A stretch of DNA of 64,000 bases. It comes from Halobacteriovoraceae bacterium (GTDB taxonomy: Bacteria > Bdellovibrionota > Bacteriovoracia > Bacteriovoracales > Bacteriovoracaceae). Position numbers and translations under genes: made by a program. A model generated the notes under the pieces. The model worked only from the letters and a program-made list of their open reading frames with translations, was not told where the DNA came from and searched no databases. Below are positions 34,428 to 42,639 of the stretch, piece after piece. The DNA is taken from contig PAVS01000024.1 of the NCBI GenBank assembly GCA_002713145.1, forward strand, positions 62,001 through 126,000. Reading direction: 5' to 3'. The first letter of the stretch is position 1. Each line of letters opens with the position of its first letter.

Positions 34428-35760
34428 TACTTCTTTTGATTTTATCCGTTGGAGATTTCTGGTTGATGATATGATCTAAACCAGAACCTTTGATATAGGC
34501 CTGCAACGTTTTATTCTTTTTATTAGCAATTTCTATATTCGCCCCACTATGCCCTAAAAGAACCACTCCCCCGTAGCATTTATTTTTAGCTGCAAATATG
34601 ATGGGTGTGTCACCATGGATATCTTGAACATCAAGCTTCGCACCATGATCCAAGAGGAATTGAGCGGAGTTAAGCTGACAGTTGGCCATAGCGGTAAAGA
34701 GAGGTGTTCTTTTTTTATGTTTTCCTTTCATGTTGATCAGTTCAGGCCTGCGCTTGAGCATTTCTTCAAGCATCATCACATTCCCTGAACCTGCTGCAAT
34801 ATGCGGGATATAACCTCCGAGAATTTCAATGTCCCATGGGAGATCTTTATGGGTGGCCAAGTAAGTTTCTATCTCTTGAGTGTTTTGTTGAGCAATGGCC
34901 ATAAGAAGTCTTTTATCATCAACTTTAAGTGAGATTTTTTCATATTCTTTATTTAAGTTTTTAACCACAGGACTCACTTGTTTGAGATTTTTAAGTTTCT
35001 TTTGAATGAACTTTTCTGAGTAAAAAGTCATGGCAAGCGGAACTCCAATCACCATCGCTTTTACACCTATTCTCACCAAATCTCTTCTCAGCATGAGATA
35101 AGAAAGAGTTTCGTCTGTAAGCATCTTTATGGTTTTAGTATAAACAATGAATCCCATGATAGAGCAAAAAATTAACATTAAATATTGTTGCATCAAAACA
35201 TGATTTTTAAAGCCTCCAATAATGATGGATGACGTCAGCATGATAATAAAAATAAACAACATAGAATCAAATGTTTTATTGAGCCACAAAAATGAGTTTT
35301 TAAAACTGGCTTGGGCATGTTGCATACGAGCAAAGTCGATTCTTTTATTAAAGGCAATCATATTAGCAATGAAGAGAACAAAATGAAGAATGATTCCTAC
35401 GATAAAGACATTATAATTGGGAAAGCCCAAATAAAATCCATAGAGAAAGACAAAGGTCACAGGAAAGTAATGAAGAACGTCAGCTAAAGACTTCGTCCAA
35501 ATCACTTCTTTTTTAGACATAGGTAGTGACATCATATGCTTCACATCGAACATCATGTTATTTCTGAAATTGATCTTCCCTATTAAAATAATAAAGATTG
35601 GATAAATTGAATATTGCATGAGAAAAGCAGCTTTATCAGCGGCTTTATCATAGAAGAAAATACCGAAGCTTAAAATCAGTGATGAGATAAAACTGATCAA
35701 TAGAAAGCGATATTTGTTAAAAATAAAATGTTGTTTGCAAAAAAACCAAACTAACTTCAT
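34408..35760 (-). CDS. ABC-2-type permease fused to ankyrin repeats
   Basis: A 450-residue protein. Residues 1-255 hold about six or seven membrane helices with an ABC-2/ABC-type exporter look (DVKHMMSLPMSKKEVIWTKS after helix 2 is the usual cytoplasmic coupling segment). Residues about 310-435 are three to four ankyrin repeats: GYIPHIAAGSGNVMMLEEML, RTPLFTAMANCQLNSAQFLLDHGA, DTPIIFAAKNKCYGGVVLLGHSGA. The ATPase gene precedes it with a four-base overlap, so the two form one transporter. The ankyrin tail should face the cytoplasm and dock a protein partner. I do not know a described transporter with this fusion. Confidence 0.8.
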   Translation of the reverse strand: MKLVWFFCKQHFIFNKYRFLLISFISSLILSFGIFFYDKAADKAAFLMQYSIYPIFIILIGKINFRNNMMFDVKHMMSLPMSKKEVIWTKSLADVLHYFPVTFVFLYGFYLGFPNYNVFIVGIILHFVLFIANMIAFNKRIDFARMQHAQASFKNSFLWLNKTFDSMLFIFIIMLTSSIIIGGFKNHVLMQQYLMLIFCSIMGFIVYTKTIKMLTDETLSYLMLRRDLVRIGVKAMVIGVPLAMTFYSEKFIQKKLKNLKQVSPVVKNLNKEYEKISLKVDDKRLLMAIAQQNTQEIETYLATHKDLPWDIEILGGYIPHIAAGSGNVMMLEEMLKRRPELINMKGKHKKRTPLFTAMANCQLNSAQFLLDHGAKLDVQDIHGDTPIIFAAKNKCYGGVVLLGHSGANIEIANKKNKTLQAYIKGSGLDHIINQKSPTDKIKRSIASEPK

Positions 35761-36440
35761 GCTGACTCTTTTTCACCAAATAATTTATTAATATCATGGG
35801 TGTCTTTGACCAAGACATTATGGTCGTCATCGATAAACAGTACTTTATCCATACAGTTTTCTAAATCTTCTGCGATATTGGTTGCTAAAAAAACAGAGCA
35901 ATCATTTATATCTCTATATTGATTAAGAAATTTGAAAAAATTGTAACGAGACTTTGGATCTAATACCGCAGTCACTTCATCGAATAAATAAAGCTGGGCT
36001 CTTGCAGCAAAAGCCGCACATAGAAAGGCTTTTATTTTTTGACCTGTGGATAATGTTCCAAATTTTTTAGAGGCATCGAGCTCAAAAAGCTCTACCAGTT
36101 GTGCTTCAATTTCTTTATCGTACTGGGGATAAAAATACGCATAAAATTTAAACAAATCTTTTAAGATGATATTCCCTGGAACCTGCATATCGTGAGTGAC
36201 GACAAAAATCTTATGTTTGTTTTTCCTACCCGTATGATTCACATCTTCGCCAAAAGCATAGATATTCCCGGTTTTTAGTTTACGCATGCCCATAATCATC
36301 TCAATAAGAGTGGTTTTTCCGGCACCGTTCTTCCCTAATACCCCATAATATTCGTTATGATGCACCTTTAAATTAAGGTTTTCATAGATCGACTGACCAT
36401 TGGGTATGCAATAACTAACATTTTGAAAATCTAGAATCAT
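35757..36440 (-). CDS. ABC transporter ATP-binding protein
   Basis: About 227 residues. Walker A GKNGAGKTTL, Q-loop region, signature LSTGQK (canonical LSGGQ with one change), Walker B LYLFDEVTAVLD. The start at 36440 has GAGGAATT upstream; the frame open to 36500 has no support. It couples to the ankyrin-fused permease by overlap. The type is an ABC-2 exporter, substrate unknown; there is no periplasmic binding protein. Confidence 0.93.
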   Translation of the reverse strand: MILDFQNVSYCIPNGQSIYENLNLKVHHNEYYGVLGKNGAGKTTLIEMIMGMRKLKTGNIYAFGEDVNHTGRKNKHKIFVVTHDMQVPGNIILKDLFKFYAYFYPQYDKEIEAQLVELFELDASKKFGTLSTGQKIKAFLCAAFAARAQLYLFDEVTAVLDPKSRYNFFKFLNQYRDINDCSVFLATNIAEDLENCMDKVLFIDDDHNVLVKDTHDINKLFGEKESA

Positions 36441-36519
36441 AATTCCTCGCTTCAACTCGTTATCGGTTGAAACGTTGAAAAACTTGACCAAAAACCTCAA
36501 CGCACTTAAATACTTGGAT

Positions 36520-37266
36520 TTAGGTTGTCTCTAGCTCTTTTTCTCGCTTTTTTTGAAAGGGATCAATAAAAAGAAATACGAGTAAAACGCCCACGAAATA
36601 GAGAAAAATCAGCGGCAGCATAAGAGCAAGCATAGTGATAGGGTCTGGTGGGGTGAGCATGGCCGAGAGAACAGCAAAACCCACAATCACATAGCGAGAG
36701 AAGCTTATTAACTTTTTAGAATTCACAATTCCCATGGCACCAATAACAATCAAAACGATGGGCAATTGAAAGACAATGCCTAGAAAAATAAGAATTTTGG
36801 TTGATAAGACAAGATAGTCTTTTAAATTCATATAGGCTTCTGCTTGAACTTCACCAAAAGTTAGCATGGTTTCAAAAGTAAAAGGAAAAACGATAAAATA
36901 GCCAAAGCCCACACCTGCTGCAAAAAACAAGAAAGCCAGAAATAGAAGGGGTCTTACAACTTTGACTTCATGGTCATAGAGTCCAGGCTTAATAAAGCGC
37001 CAAATTTGAAAAAAAGTGAGGGGGGACGATGCTATAATTGAGGTCCAGAATGCCAGTTGAAATTGGGCCAGCACTTTTTCTAAAAGGCCTGAAAACACGA
37101 CCTTATCGTTTTCACTCAAAGCACTTCTCAATGGCTTAAGTAAAAATTCTTGTATCTCACTTCCGTATCCATAGCAGACAAAAAAGGTCACAAACACAAT
37201 CAGGACGATATAAATAAGACGCTTGCGGAGCTCATCAAGATGATCAACTAAAGCCATTTCTTTCAT
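36520..37266 (-). CDS. tatC: Sec-independent translocase subunit TatC
   Basis: A 248-residue protein with six membrane helices. N-terminal LVDHLDELRKRLIYIVL and FLLKPL, the SPLTFFQIWRFIKPGLYDHEVK loop, and FxxFPF and the QLPIVL helix are conserved TatC features that bind the twin-arginine signal. TatA and TatB are not in the window. It lies 80 bases upstream of the ABC operon on the same strand, possibly co-transcribed. Confidence 0.96.
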   Translation of the reverse strand: MKEMALVDHLDELRKRLIYIVLIVFVTFFVCYGYGSEIQEFLLKPLRSALSENDKVVFSGLLEKVLAQFQLAFWTSIIASSPLTFFQIWRFIKPGLYDHEVKVVRPLLFLAFLFFAAGVGFGYFIVFPFTFETMLTFGEVQAEAYMNLKDYLVLSTKILIFLGIVFQLPIVLIVIGAMGIVNSKKLISFSRYVIVGFAVLSAMLTPPDPITMLALMLPLIFLYFVGVLLVFLFIDPFQKKREKELETT

Positions 37267-37307
37267 AATTAAAACCTCATGGAGTATTTTAAGCGCTAAC
37301 TACCCTT

Positions 37308-37335
37308 TTGTCTCGAAGGAATATTCTTGTATAAT
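37308..37335 (+). promoter_or_regulatory. Promoter placing the transcription start on the ATG at 37342
   Basis: TTGTCT (37308-37313), 16 bases, TATAAT (37330-37335). The ATG begins seven bases after the -10, so the message is predicted leaderless. Confidence 0.55.
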
Positions 37336-37341
37336 GGAAAA

Positions 37342-37929
37342 ATGAAATTACTTTTTTTGGCCACACTCCTTTTTTCACTTTCCTCCTTCCCAGCAACAAA
37401 TTATTTAAAGTGCATTGGAAAAGAAGAAGCAAAAATTCATAAGAATCGATGGGGAGGAGCTTATAAGGCACTCAATCAGTCAATTATTAATGAATTTGCT
37501 ATGTTCAGTGAATCTATTGAGATGAATAAAGAGATAGAGAAGAAAATCTGTTCAGAGAGCACCCAAAAACCTAGCTTAGTCGTGTTGGAACATATGTTCC
37601 TTGGAGATGAATTATTCTTCTCTAGCATTAACTCTCAGGATCTCAAACAACATGCCATTGATAAAACGAGTATTGAGAGTTTTACCACGAGCTCCTATTA
37701 TATTTTTTTAGATTATTTAGCTGCTCTACAAATAGAGATCGGCCAGGCTCATTGTTTAAAACAGGAGTTTCCTCACCTCGCTAAATTCTATACTCGCGCT
37801 CGCTATATTCTTTCAGATGTGGGTATGAAAACCCTCGTGAAAGAGATACCTGATAAGAAAAAAATCTTTGAGAAATTACAAAGCGAGAACTGGAAAGCTA
37901 GTTGTAGCCCAAAAGATAAATCTCAATAG
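37342..37929 (+). CDS. Secreted hypothetical protein
   Basis: About 195 residues with a signal peptide (MKLLFLATLLFSLSSFPA) and a helical mature part with four cysteines (LKC, KKIC, AHC, ASC), suggesting periplasmic disulfides. No known family. Two starts compete: TTG 37327 with AAGGA six bases upstream, and ATG 37342 lying just after a strong -10 box. I chose ATG because transcription should begin there. The 3' end overlaps the convergent NifU-like gene by 32 bases. Confidence 0.7.
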   Translation: MKLLFLATLLFSLSSFPATNYLKCIGKEEAKIHKNRWGGAYKALNQSIINEFAMFSESIEMNKEIEKKICSESTQKPSLVVLEHMFLGDELFFSSINSQDLKQHAIDKTSIESFTTSSYYIFLDYLAALQIEIGQAHCLKQEFPHLAKFYTRARYILSDVGMKTLVKEIPDKKKIFEKLQSENWKASCSPKDKSQ

Positions 37930-38629
37930 CAAGCTTAAGCTCTCTTTCTAGATAGTTTCGAAGAGTCTTTTTAGCAAACTCTTGCTCTAGCTCACCTTTA
38001 TGATCGACTTTAATCACCACCTTAGGATACGCAACTTGCGTGCATTCCAATTGAACATGAGAAAACTCAGCCGGCGAGTAAAGTTGAAATTCTTCTAGAA
38101 GCTTGTTGATTTTATCGATCATTTCTTCTTGATCAAAACCAGCAAAATAATGATGTTTTTGACTTAAGGAATAGAGATAATTTTTAAACTCATAAGTGCA
38201 ATCGCTGCAGATCATATTGATATTGGAATGTTTTTTTATCTCTTGCTCGTCCCCTTTAAACTTAACAATATAGCTTTCAAACTCGGCCAGAGAAATTCCA
38301 GTACAGCGGCAAATAAGTGGATCGTTCTCATTATCCAGTGGAATATGGCCTAGAAGAGCTTCAATCCCTTGTCTAAATTGCAGGCAACAAAAATCGAAAT
38401 CATATGATTTTTTTTGTGAAGACAGTTCAATGAGTATATCAAGAGCTTGATCAATAGTTTTATCCTGCAATTGGGAGCAGATAAAATCCATGTGAGAGAC
38501 AAGATTCTCGTTTTTGATTTCATATCTTAGTTTAAAAAAAGTGTTCTTAGAATCTAGCACTAAGGCTATTTGGCAAATATCATTTGCTAGAAGTGGAGTT
38601 TCATCACCTAGAGGAGAATATTTCATCAT
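37898..38629 (-). CDS. NifU-like protein with [2Fe-2S] BFD domain and degenerate scaffold domain
   Basis: A 243-residue protein. The centre has LICRCTGISLAEFESYI followed by MICSDCTYEF, the C-x-C-n-C-x2-C pattern of BFD/NifU [2Fe-2S] domains. The N-terminal third resembles the IscU/NifU scaffold in layout (KNENLVSHMDFICSQLQDKTIDQAL, then DFDFCCLQFRQGIEALL), but the first two scaffold cysteines are absent. The C-terminal region recalls a NifU-C-like alpha/beta domain without its CxxC. So it has NifU architecture with probably only the central cluster retained. It overlaps map by four bases (ATGA). Role in Fe-S trafficking is inference. Confidence 0.72.
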   Translation of the reverse strand: MMKYSPLGDETPLLANDICQIALVLDSKNTFFKLRYEIKNENLVSHMDFICSQLQDKTIDQALDILIELSSQKKSYDFDFCCLQFRQGIEALLGHIPLDNENDPLICRCTGISLAEFESYIVKFKGDEQEIKKHSNINMICSDCTYEFKNYLYSLSQKHHYFAGFDQEEMIDKINKLLEEFQLYSPAEFSHVQLECTQVAYPKVVIKVDHKGELEQEFAKKTLRNYLERELKLAIEIYLLGYN

Positions 38630-39405
38630 TCAAAAGTTGGAGAATAAGGCTTATCTGGATCGAGGGTTAAAATCTCGTGACCACTCTCGGTAATTAAAAT
38701 AGTGTGCTCAAATTGAGCAGAAGGCTTTTTATCTTTAGTCACAACCGTCCACTCATCTTTTAAAAGCTTGCAATGTCTTTTGCCTAAGTTAATCATTGGC
38801 TCGATAGTAAAGGTCATACCGGGCTTGATCTCAACCCCTGTTCCTTTTTTACCGTAATGAAGAACCTGAGGCTCTTCATGAAATTCTCTACCTATTCCGT
38901 GACCACAATATTCATGAACAACACTATAGCCATGATCTCCAGCGATCTCTTCAATAATGGCCCCCACATCACCTAATCTGGTGCCTGGTTTACAAATTTC
39001 AATTCCGGCCATCATGCACTGATAGGTCACTTTCACCAAGTCTTTAATCTCAGGAGCGACATTCCCAATAAAAAACGTTCGATTGGTATCGCCATGAAAT
39101 TTCTTATAATAAGTCGTGACGTCAATATTTAGTATATCCCCATCTTTGAGTTTATCTTTAGTTGAGGGTATCCCATGGCAGATGACTTCATTTAAAGAAG
39201 TACAAACTGATTTGGGAAAACCATTGTAATTAAGTGGAGATGGGTAGGCTCCATGAGAAGTGATAAAGTCATGACACAGAACATTAACATCTTCTGTACT
39301 CATTCCTATTTCTAATTTATCTTCAATAAAATTGAGAGTTTTTGCTGCAAGTTGGCAACTCTCTTTCATTATAGCAATTTCACGTTCTGATTTTATATTT
39401 ATCAT
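38626..39405 (-). CDS. map: Methionine aminopeptidase, type I
   Basis: A 259-residue dinuclear metallopeptidase that removes the initiator Met. Blocks: HGAYPSPLNYNGFPKSVCTSLNEVICHGIPS, DGDILNIDVTTYYKKFHGDTNRTF (two Asp ligands), EYCGHGIGREFHEEPQ (His), MTFTIEPMI and FEHTILITE (Glu ligands). The N-terminus is the short type Ia form. It is first in a two-gene unit with the NifU-like gene and divergent from the dehydrogenase operon. Confidence 0.97.
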   Translation of the reverse strand: MINIKSEREIAIMKESCQLAAKTLNFIEDKLEIGMSTEDVNVLCHDFITSHGAYPSPLNYNGFPKSVCTSLNEVICHGIPSTKDKLKDGDILNIDVTTYYKKFHGDTNRTFFIGNVAPEIKDLVKVTYQCMMAGIEICKPGTRLGDVGAIIEEIAGDHGYSVVHEYCGHGIGREFHEEPQVLHYGKKGTGVEIKPGMTFTIEPMINLGKRHCKLLKDEWTVVTKDKKPSAQFEHTILITESGHEILTLDPDKPYSPTFE

Positions 39406-39487
39406 AGTTTACCTGTTTATATGCGCTGTAACATTTCTTACCTGAAAATGTCTAGTCTGTCACAAAATTTTACTTTAAAATTGAGTT

Positions 39488-40459
39488 ATGAATTTACAAG
39501 TTTATAGAACAGACTCATCGTCTTATCAAGACTCTCATTTTTTGGCCAAAGAACAAAAAATACTCGAGAGTATTCCAGGGGTGAGTTATGTGAAGAGTTT
39601 AAGCCAAACTCAAAAAGAAATTCCATTCGTACTGATCACAAACACACACACTCAGATTGAGCATATCCCTAAGACGATTTTAGATCGCACCAAACTACTC
39701 GTTCACCCCAATTCTGGTTATGACAATATAGGTGATGAATTTGTTAAAAAATGTTCTTTTCCCATTGTGAAAGGAAATCCAATAAGAGCTAATGCGGTTG
39801 CGGAGTATATGCTGTCTTGTGTCTTCAAGGAAATAGCACAGGTACCCAATCATCTCCATTGGTCATCCACGCGAGTATGGAAAAGGCCTCTTCTTAGGGA
39901 CCAAAAAGTTTTGATTATTGGAAATGGGCATATTGGACAATTACTAAAAAACTCTCTGAGACCCTTAGTCAGTCAACTCACTGTCTATGATCCCTTTACA
40001 AAAGAGCTAGGTGTAGAGAATGAGTTTTCCCATGAACTATTTTCTAAAGTTAATATTCTGCTCATCGCTGCGGATCTCAACGACACAAGTTATCATATGG
40101 TGGAGAAAGTCGCCCTTAATGAATTAGCGAAAAAAAATATTATTATCAATCCTGCAAGAGGCGGAATTATAAAGGAAGAAGATCTGTTTGATTATCTCCA
40201 ACAGAATTCTAATTCAAAATGTTACTTAGATGTTTTTGAAGAAGAACCTTTTAAAGCAGGATTTCAAGCAAAACTTTCTAACTTAAATAAAACGTCTCAT
40301 ATTGCTGGAGTTTTCGATCGCCTCAATCAAGACATCATCTCTTTTGAGTATTTAATTATTAAAGATTTTCTAGAAAAACTTGCTTCAGACAATTCTCAAA
40401 CTTTTTATCAAGACTACTCAGACTGTATCCTGAATCATGAGCCCACAACTATTGTATGA
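39488..40459 (+). CDS. D-isomer-specific 2-hydroxyacid dehydrogenase family protein
   Basis: A 323-residue NAD(P)-dependent oxidoreductase. Rossmann motif IIGNGHIGQLL, catalytic Arg in NPARGGIIKEEDL, Glu in VFEEEPF and His in SHIAGVFDR are all in place. The substrate is not predictable (phosphoglycerate, erythronate-phosphate and lactate dehydrogenases share the fold). No ribosome site is seen; TAAAAT sits six bases before the ATG, suggesting a leaderless message. It is the first of three overlapping genes with an arginase-like gene and aat. Confidence 0.87.
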   Translation: MNLQVYRTDSSSYQDSHFLAKEQKILESIPGVSYVKSLSQTQKEIPFVLITNTHTQIEHIPKTILDRTKLLVHPNSGYDNIGDEFVKKCSFPIVKGNPIRANAVAEYMLSCVFKEIAQVPNHLHWSSTRVWKRPLLRDQKVLIIGNGHIGQLLKNSLRPLVSQLTVYDPFTKELGVENEFSHELFSKVNILLIAADLNDTSYHMVEKVALNELAKKNIIINPARGGIIKEEDLFDYLQQNSNSKCYLDVFEEEPFKAGFQAKLSNLNKTSHIAGVFDRLNQDIISFEYLIIKDFLEKLASDNSQTFYQDYSDCILNHEPTTIV

Positions 40460-41544
40460 GTTTTATTCACGATAAAGTTTTTAACTACCTTTGCCCTCCT
40501 GGTAACGGAATTTTTACGACCCATTCCATGGCCAGTATAAAAAAGGCTTATCAAGAAAAACTCTATCCTCACTCTGATCTTGAAACTGTTCAAGGCCTTT
40601 GGGAAAAATCGTTGTTACAACTTAGTTCTGAAAAAAAACCGTTGCTTTTAGGTATTCCCACGGATGCTGGGGCAGGAGTTTTAAAAGGATCAAACTGGGG
40701 ACCTATTTATATAAGAGACCAGATAGCACACCTTCAAAACTTTCTAGACTTGGGAGATGTGAAGTGTATCCCTCACCTCATTCACGATGATTACTTAAGT
40801 CCAGAAATTATGAAAAGCTGTAGAATTGATCTTTATCATAAAGATTTAAATCTCCCCGTGAGTCCCCTTAGTATTGCTGAAGACTTTTGTTCTGAAATTT
40901 ATAGAACTCATTCCCAAGCTAAGATCATGGGACTGGGAGGAGACAATTCCACCTCTTATCCACTGATAAAAACTTGGCTCAAAAATCAATATCAATTAGG
41001 TCGAAACCCAGCGATTCTTCATTTAGATGCCCATACTGATTTAATGAATTCGAGACTGGGCATCCCACTGACATTTGGCTCATGGGCAAATCAACTGCTC
41101 CCTCACTTAAAAAATCCTCAGCAATTTATCCAAATCGGTCTTCGATCGAGTTCTCATCAAAAAGATTATTGGGAGTCAAAATATGGAATTAAGCAAATTT
41201 GGGCTAAGGATATACTAGATAATCAAAATTACCTGGATCTCATTCTTAAGACTCTTAGAGAAACGAATACTGACTCTGTTTATATCTCAATTGATATTGA
41301 TGTGCTCGATCCTAAATATGCTTGGGCCACAGGAACCCCTGAACCTAACGGACTTGAACCACATCACCTCATAACTATTTTAGAAAGTATTCATCAAGAA
41401 TGTGAAATCTCTGGTGCTGATTTAAGTGAGGTCGCTCCTCATATTTCTTTTCCTCATGAACAAAAACTCACTCCCGAACCAGAGACAACTCTATTAAGCG
41501 CCCGTCTCATTGTTCAGAGATTGATGGAAATATTATGCCAATAA
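40456..41544 (+). CDS. Arginase/formiminoglutamase-like protein with altered metal ligand
   Basis: A 362-residue ureohydrolase-fold protein. The second and third metal motifs are intact (HLDAHTD at 189-195, SIDIDVLDP at 278-286), but the first, normally GGDHS, reads GGDNS: the manganese-A His is Asn164. A 60-residue N-terminal extension precedes the core. Ligand loss may favour a mononuclear site, as in some guanidinohydrolase relatives. Its ATG overlaps the dehydrogenase stop (ATGA) and its end overlaps aat by ten bases. The substrate is unknown; agmatine is covered by the intact speB elsewhere in the window. Confidence 0.85.
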   Translation: MSFIHDKVFNYLCPPGNGIFTTHSMASIKKAYQEKLYPHSDLETVQGLWEKSLLQLSSEKKPLLLGIPTDAGAGVLKGSNWGPIYIRDQIAHLQNFLDLGDVKCIPHLIHDDYLSPEIMKSCRIDLYHKDLNLPVSPLSIAEDFCSEIYRTHSQAKIMGLGGDNSTSYPLIKTWLKNQYQLGRNPAILHLDAHTDLMNSRLGIPLTFGSWANQLLPHLKNPQQFIQIGLRSSSHQKDYWESKYGIKQIWAKDILDNQNYLDLILKTLRETNTDSVYISIDIDVLDPKYAWATGTPEPNGLEPHHLITILESIHQECEISGADLSEVAPHISFPHEQKLTPEPETTLLSARLIVQRLMEILCQ

Positions 41545-42200
41545 AGTTTCCTCCCGTACATTCAGCGACACCAGAAGGGCTACTTGCTGTAGGTGGGAAG
41601 ATAGATACCGAAACCCTCAAAAGTGCTTACACCCAAGGTATTTTTCCCTGGCCTATCTCTAAGAACTCTCCCCTCACATGGTTTTCTCCAGATCCGAGAG
41701 GGATTCTTGAGTTAAAAGATTTTCATATCTCTCGCTCCTTCAATAGGTTTTTAAGAAAAAATCCATACACTATAAAGTTCAACCATAATTTTGAAGAAGT
41801 GATCAGAAATTGTGCCGTTGTGAAAAGAAAACATGAAAAGGGAACTTGGATCTCTCAAGATATTATCACTGGATATAACGAACTATTCAACCAAGGACTT
41901 TCCTATTGTGTCGCAGTTTATCATGAAAAAAGACTTGTGGGTGGATTATATGGAGTTTGTATGGGGGAGCTCATTTCAGGTGAATCAATGTTTCATAAAG
42001 AAACAAATGCTTCAAAATTGGCTTTTTACGCTCTTGTTCACCAATTGGAGAGCAAAGGAATTCGCTGGATCGACACTCAGATGGTGACTCCTGTGATTAA
42101 AAGCTTTGGGGGAACTGAAATTTCAAGAACAAACTTTATTAAGAAGCTGCAAGCACTTAATTTTGAACATCCTCAACGCTCTCAACTTTTTGGGAGCTAG
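41535..42200 (+). CDS. aat: Leucyl/phenylalanyl-tRNA-protein transferase
   Basis: A 221-residue enzyme that adds Leu or Phe to proteins with N-terminal Arg or Lys, marking them for ClpAP (N-end rule). Blocks: FPPVHSATPEGLLAVGG, AYTQGIFPWP, WFSPDPRGIL, HEKGTWIS, GGLYGVCMGELISGESMF and IDTQMVTPVIKSFGG. It overlaps the upstream gene by ten bases and the convergent ferredoxin-like gene by 44 bases at the 3' end. Confidence 0.97.
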   Translation: MPIKFPPVHSATPEGLLAVGGKIDTETLKSAYTQGIFPWPISKNSPLTWFSPDPRGILELKDFHISRSFNRFLRKNPYTIKFNHNFEEVIRNCAVVKRKHEKGTWISQDIITGYNELFNQGLSYCVAVYHEKRLVGGLYGVCMGELISGESMFHKETNASKLAFYALVHQLESKGIRWIDTQMVTPVIKSFGGTEISRTNFIKKLQALNFEHPQRSQLFGS

Positions 42201-42639
42201 TTTTATTCTCAGCAAACTTAACTAAGTCAACAATCCCACTTTGATCCTCATAACTTGCATTGAGGCCAATTGCATCCACAAGGCATACATCAACACATAA
42301 ATGACATTTGATACACGTCTCAAGATTGAGTTCAAAACTTTGGGGAACTTCTCCTGAGGTTAAACTCTGAGGCAATGATAACAGACCTGCTTTTTTAATC
42401 TTAATCGCTGCCACGGGACAAACTTGTTCACAACTGCCACAGCTGACGCATTTAATTTGATCAGCCACATTCTTTTTTAGCTGTGGGAATTTATGGTAAA
42501 AAAACTTAGTGAGATAATGAGAATCCTCTACGATTTTTATTATTTTCTGAGAAAGCAGAAAATGGGAAAACAGATAAACACAGCTCGACTTCAAGCTTTG
42601 GAGGAAGTTTAAATTTTTCTTTTTTAAATTTATAATCAT
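42157..42639 (-). CDS. NuoI/HycF-like protein with two [4Fe-4S] motifs
   Basis: A 160-residue protein. Residues about 60-140 hold two ferredoxin motifs, CVSCGSCEQVCP and CIKCHLCVDVCL, both with all four cysteines; the second lacks the usual Pro. The N-terminal 55 residues are basic and amphipathic, as in NuoI, which docks on the membrane arm. It directly follows the NuoCD-like gene (stop and ATG adjacent), so it belongs to one complex. It is the only redox-competent subunit visible in this operon. Confidence 0.82.
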   Translation of the reverse strand: MIINLKKKNLNFLQSLKSSCVYLFSHFLLSQKIIKIVEDSHYLTKFFYHKFPQLKKNVADQIKCVSCGSCEQVCPVAAIKIKKAGLLSLPQSLTSGEVPQSFELNLETCIKCHLCVDVCLVDAIGLNASYEDQSGIVDLVKFAENKTSSQKVESVEDVQN

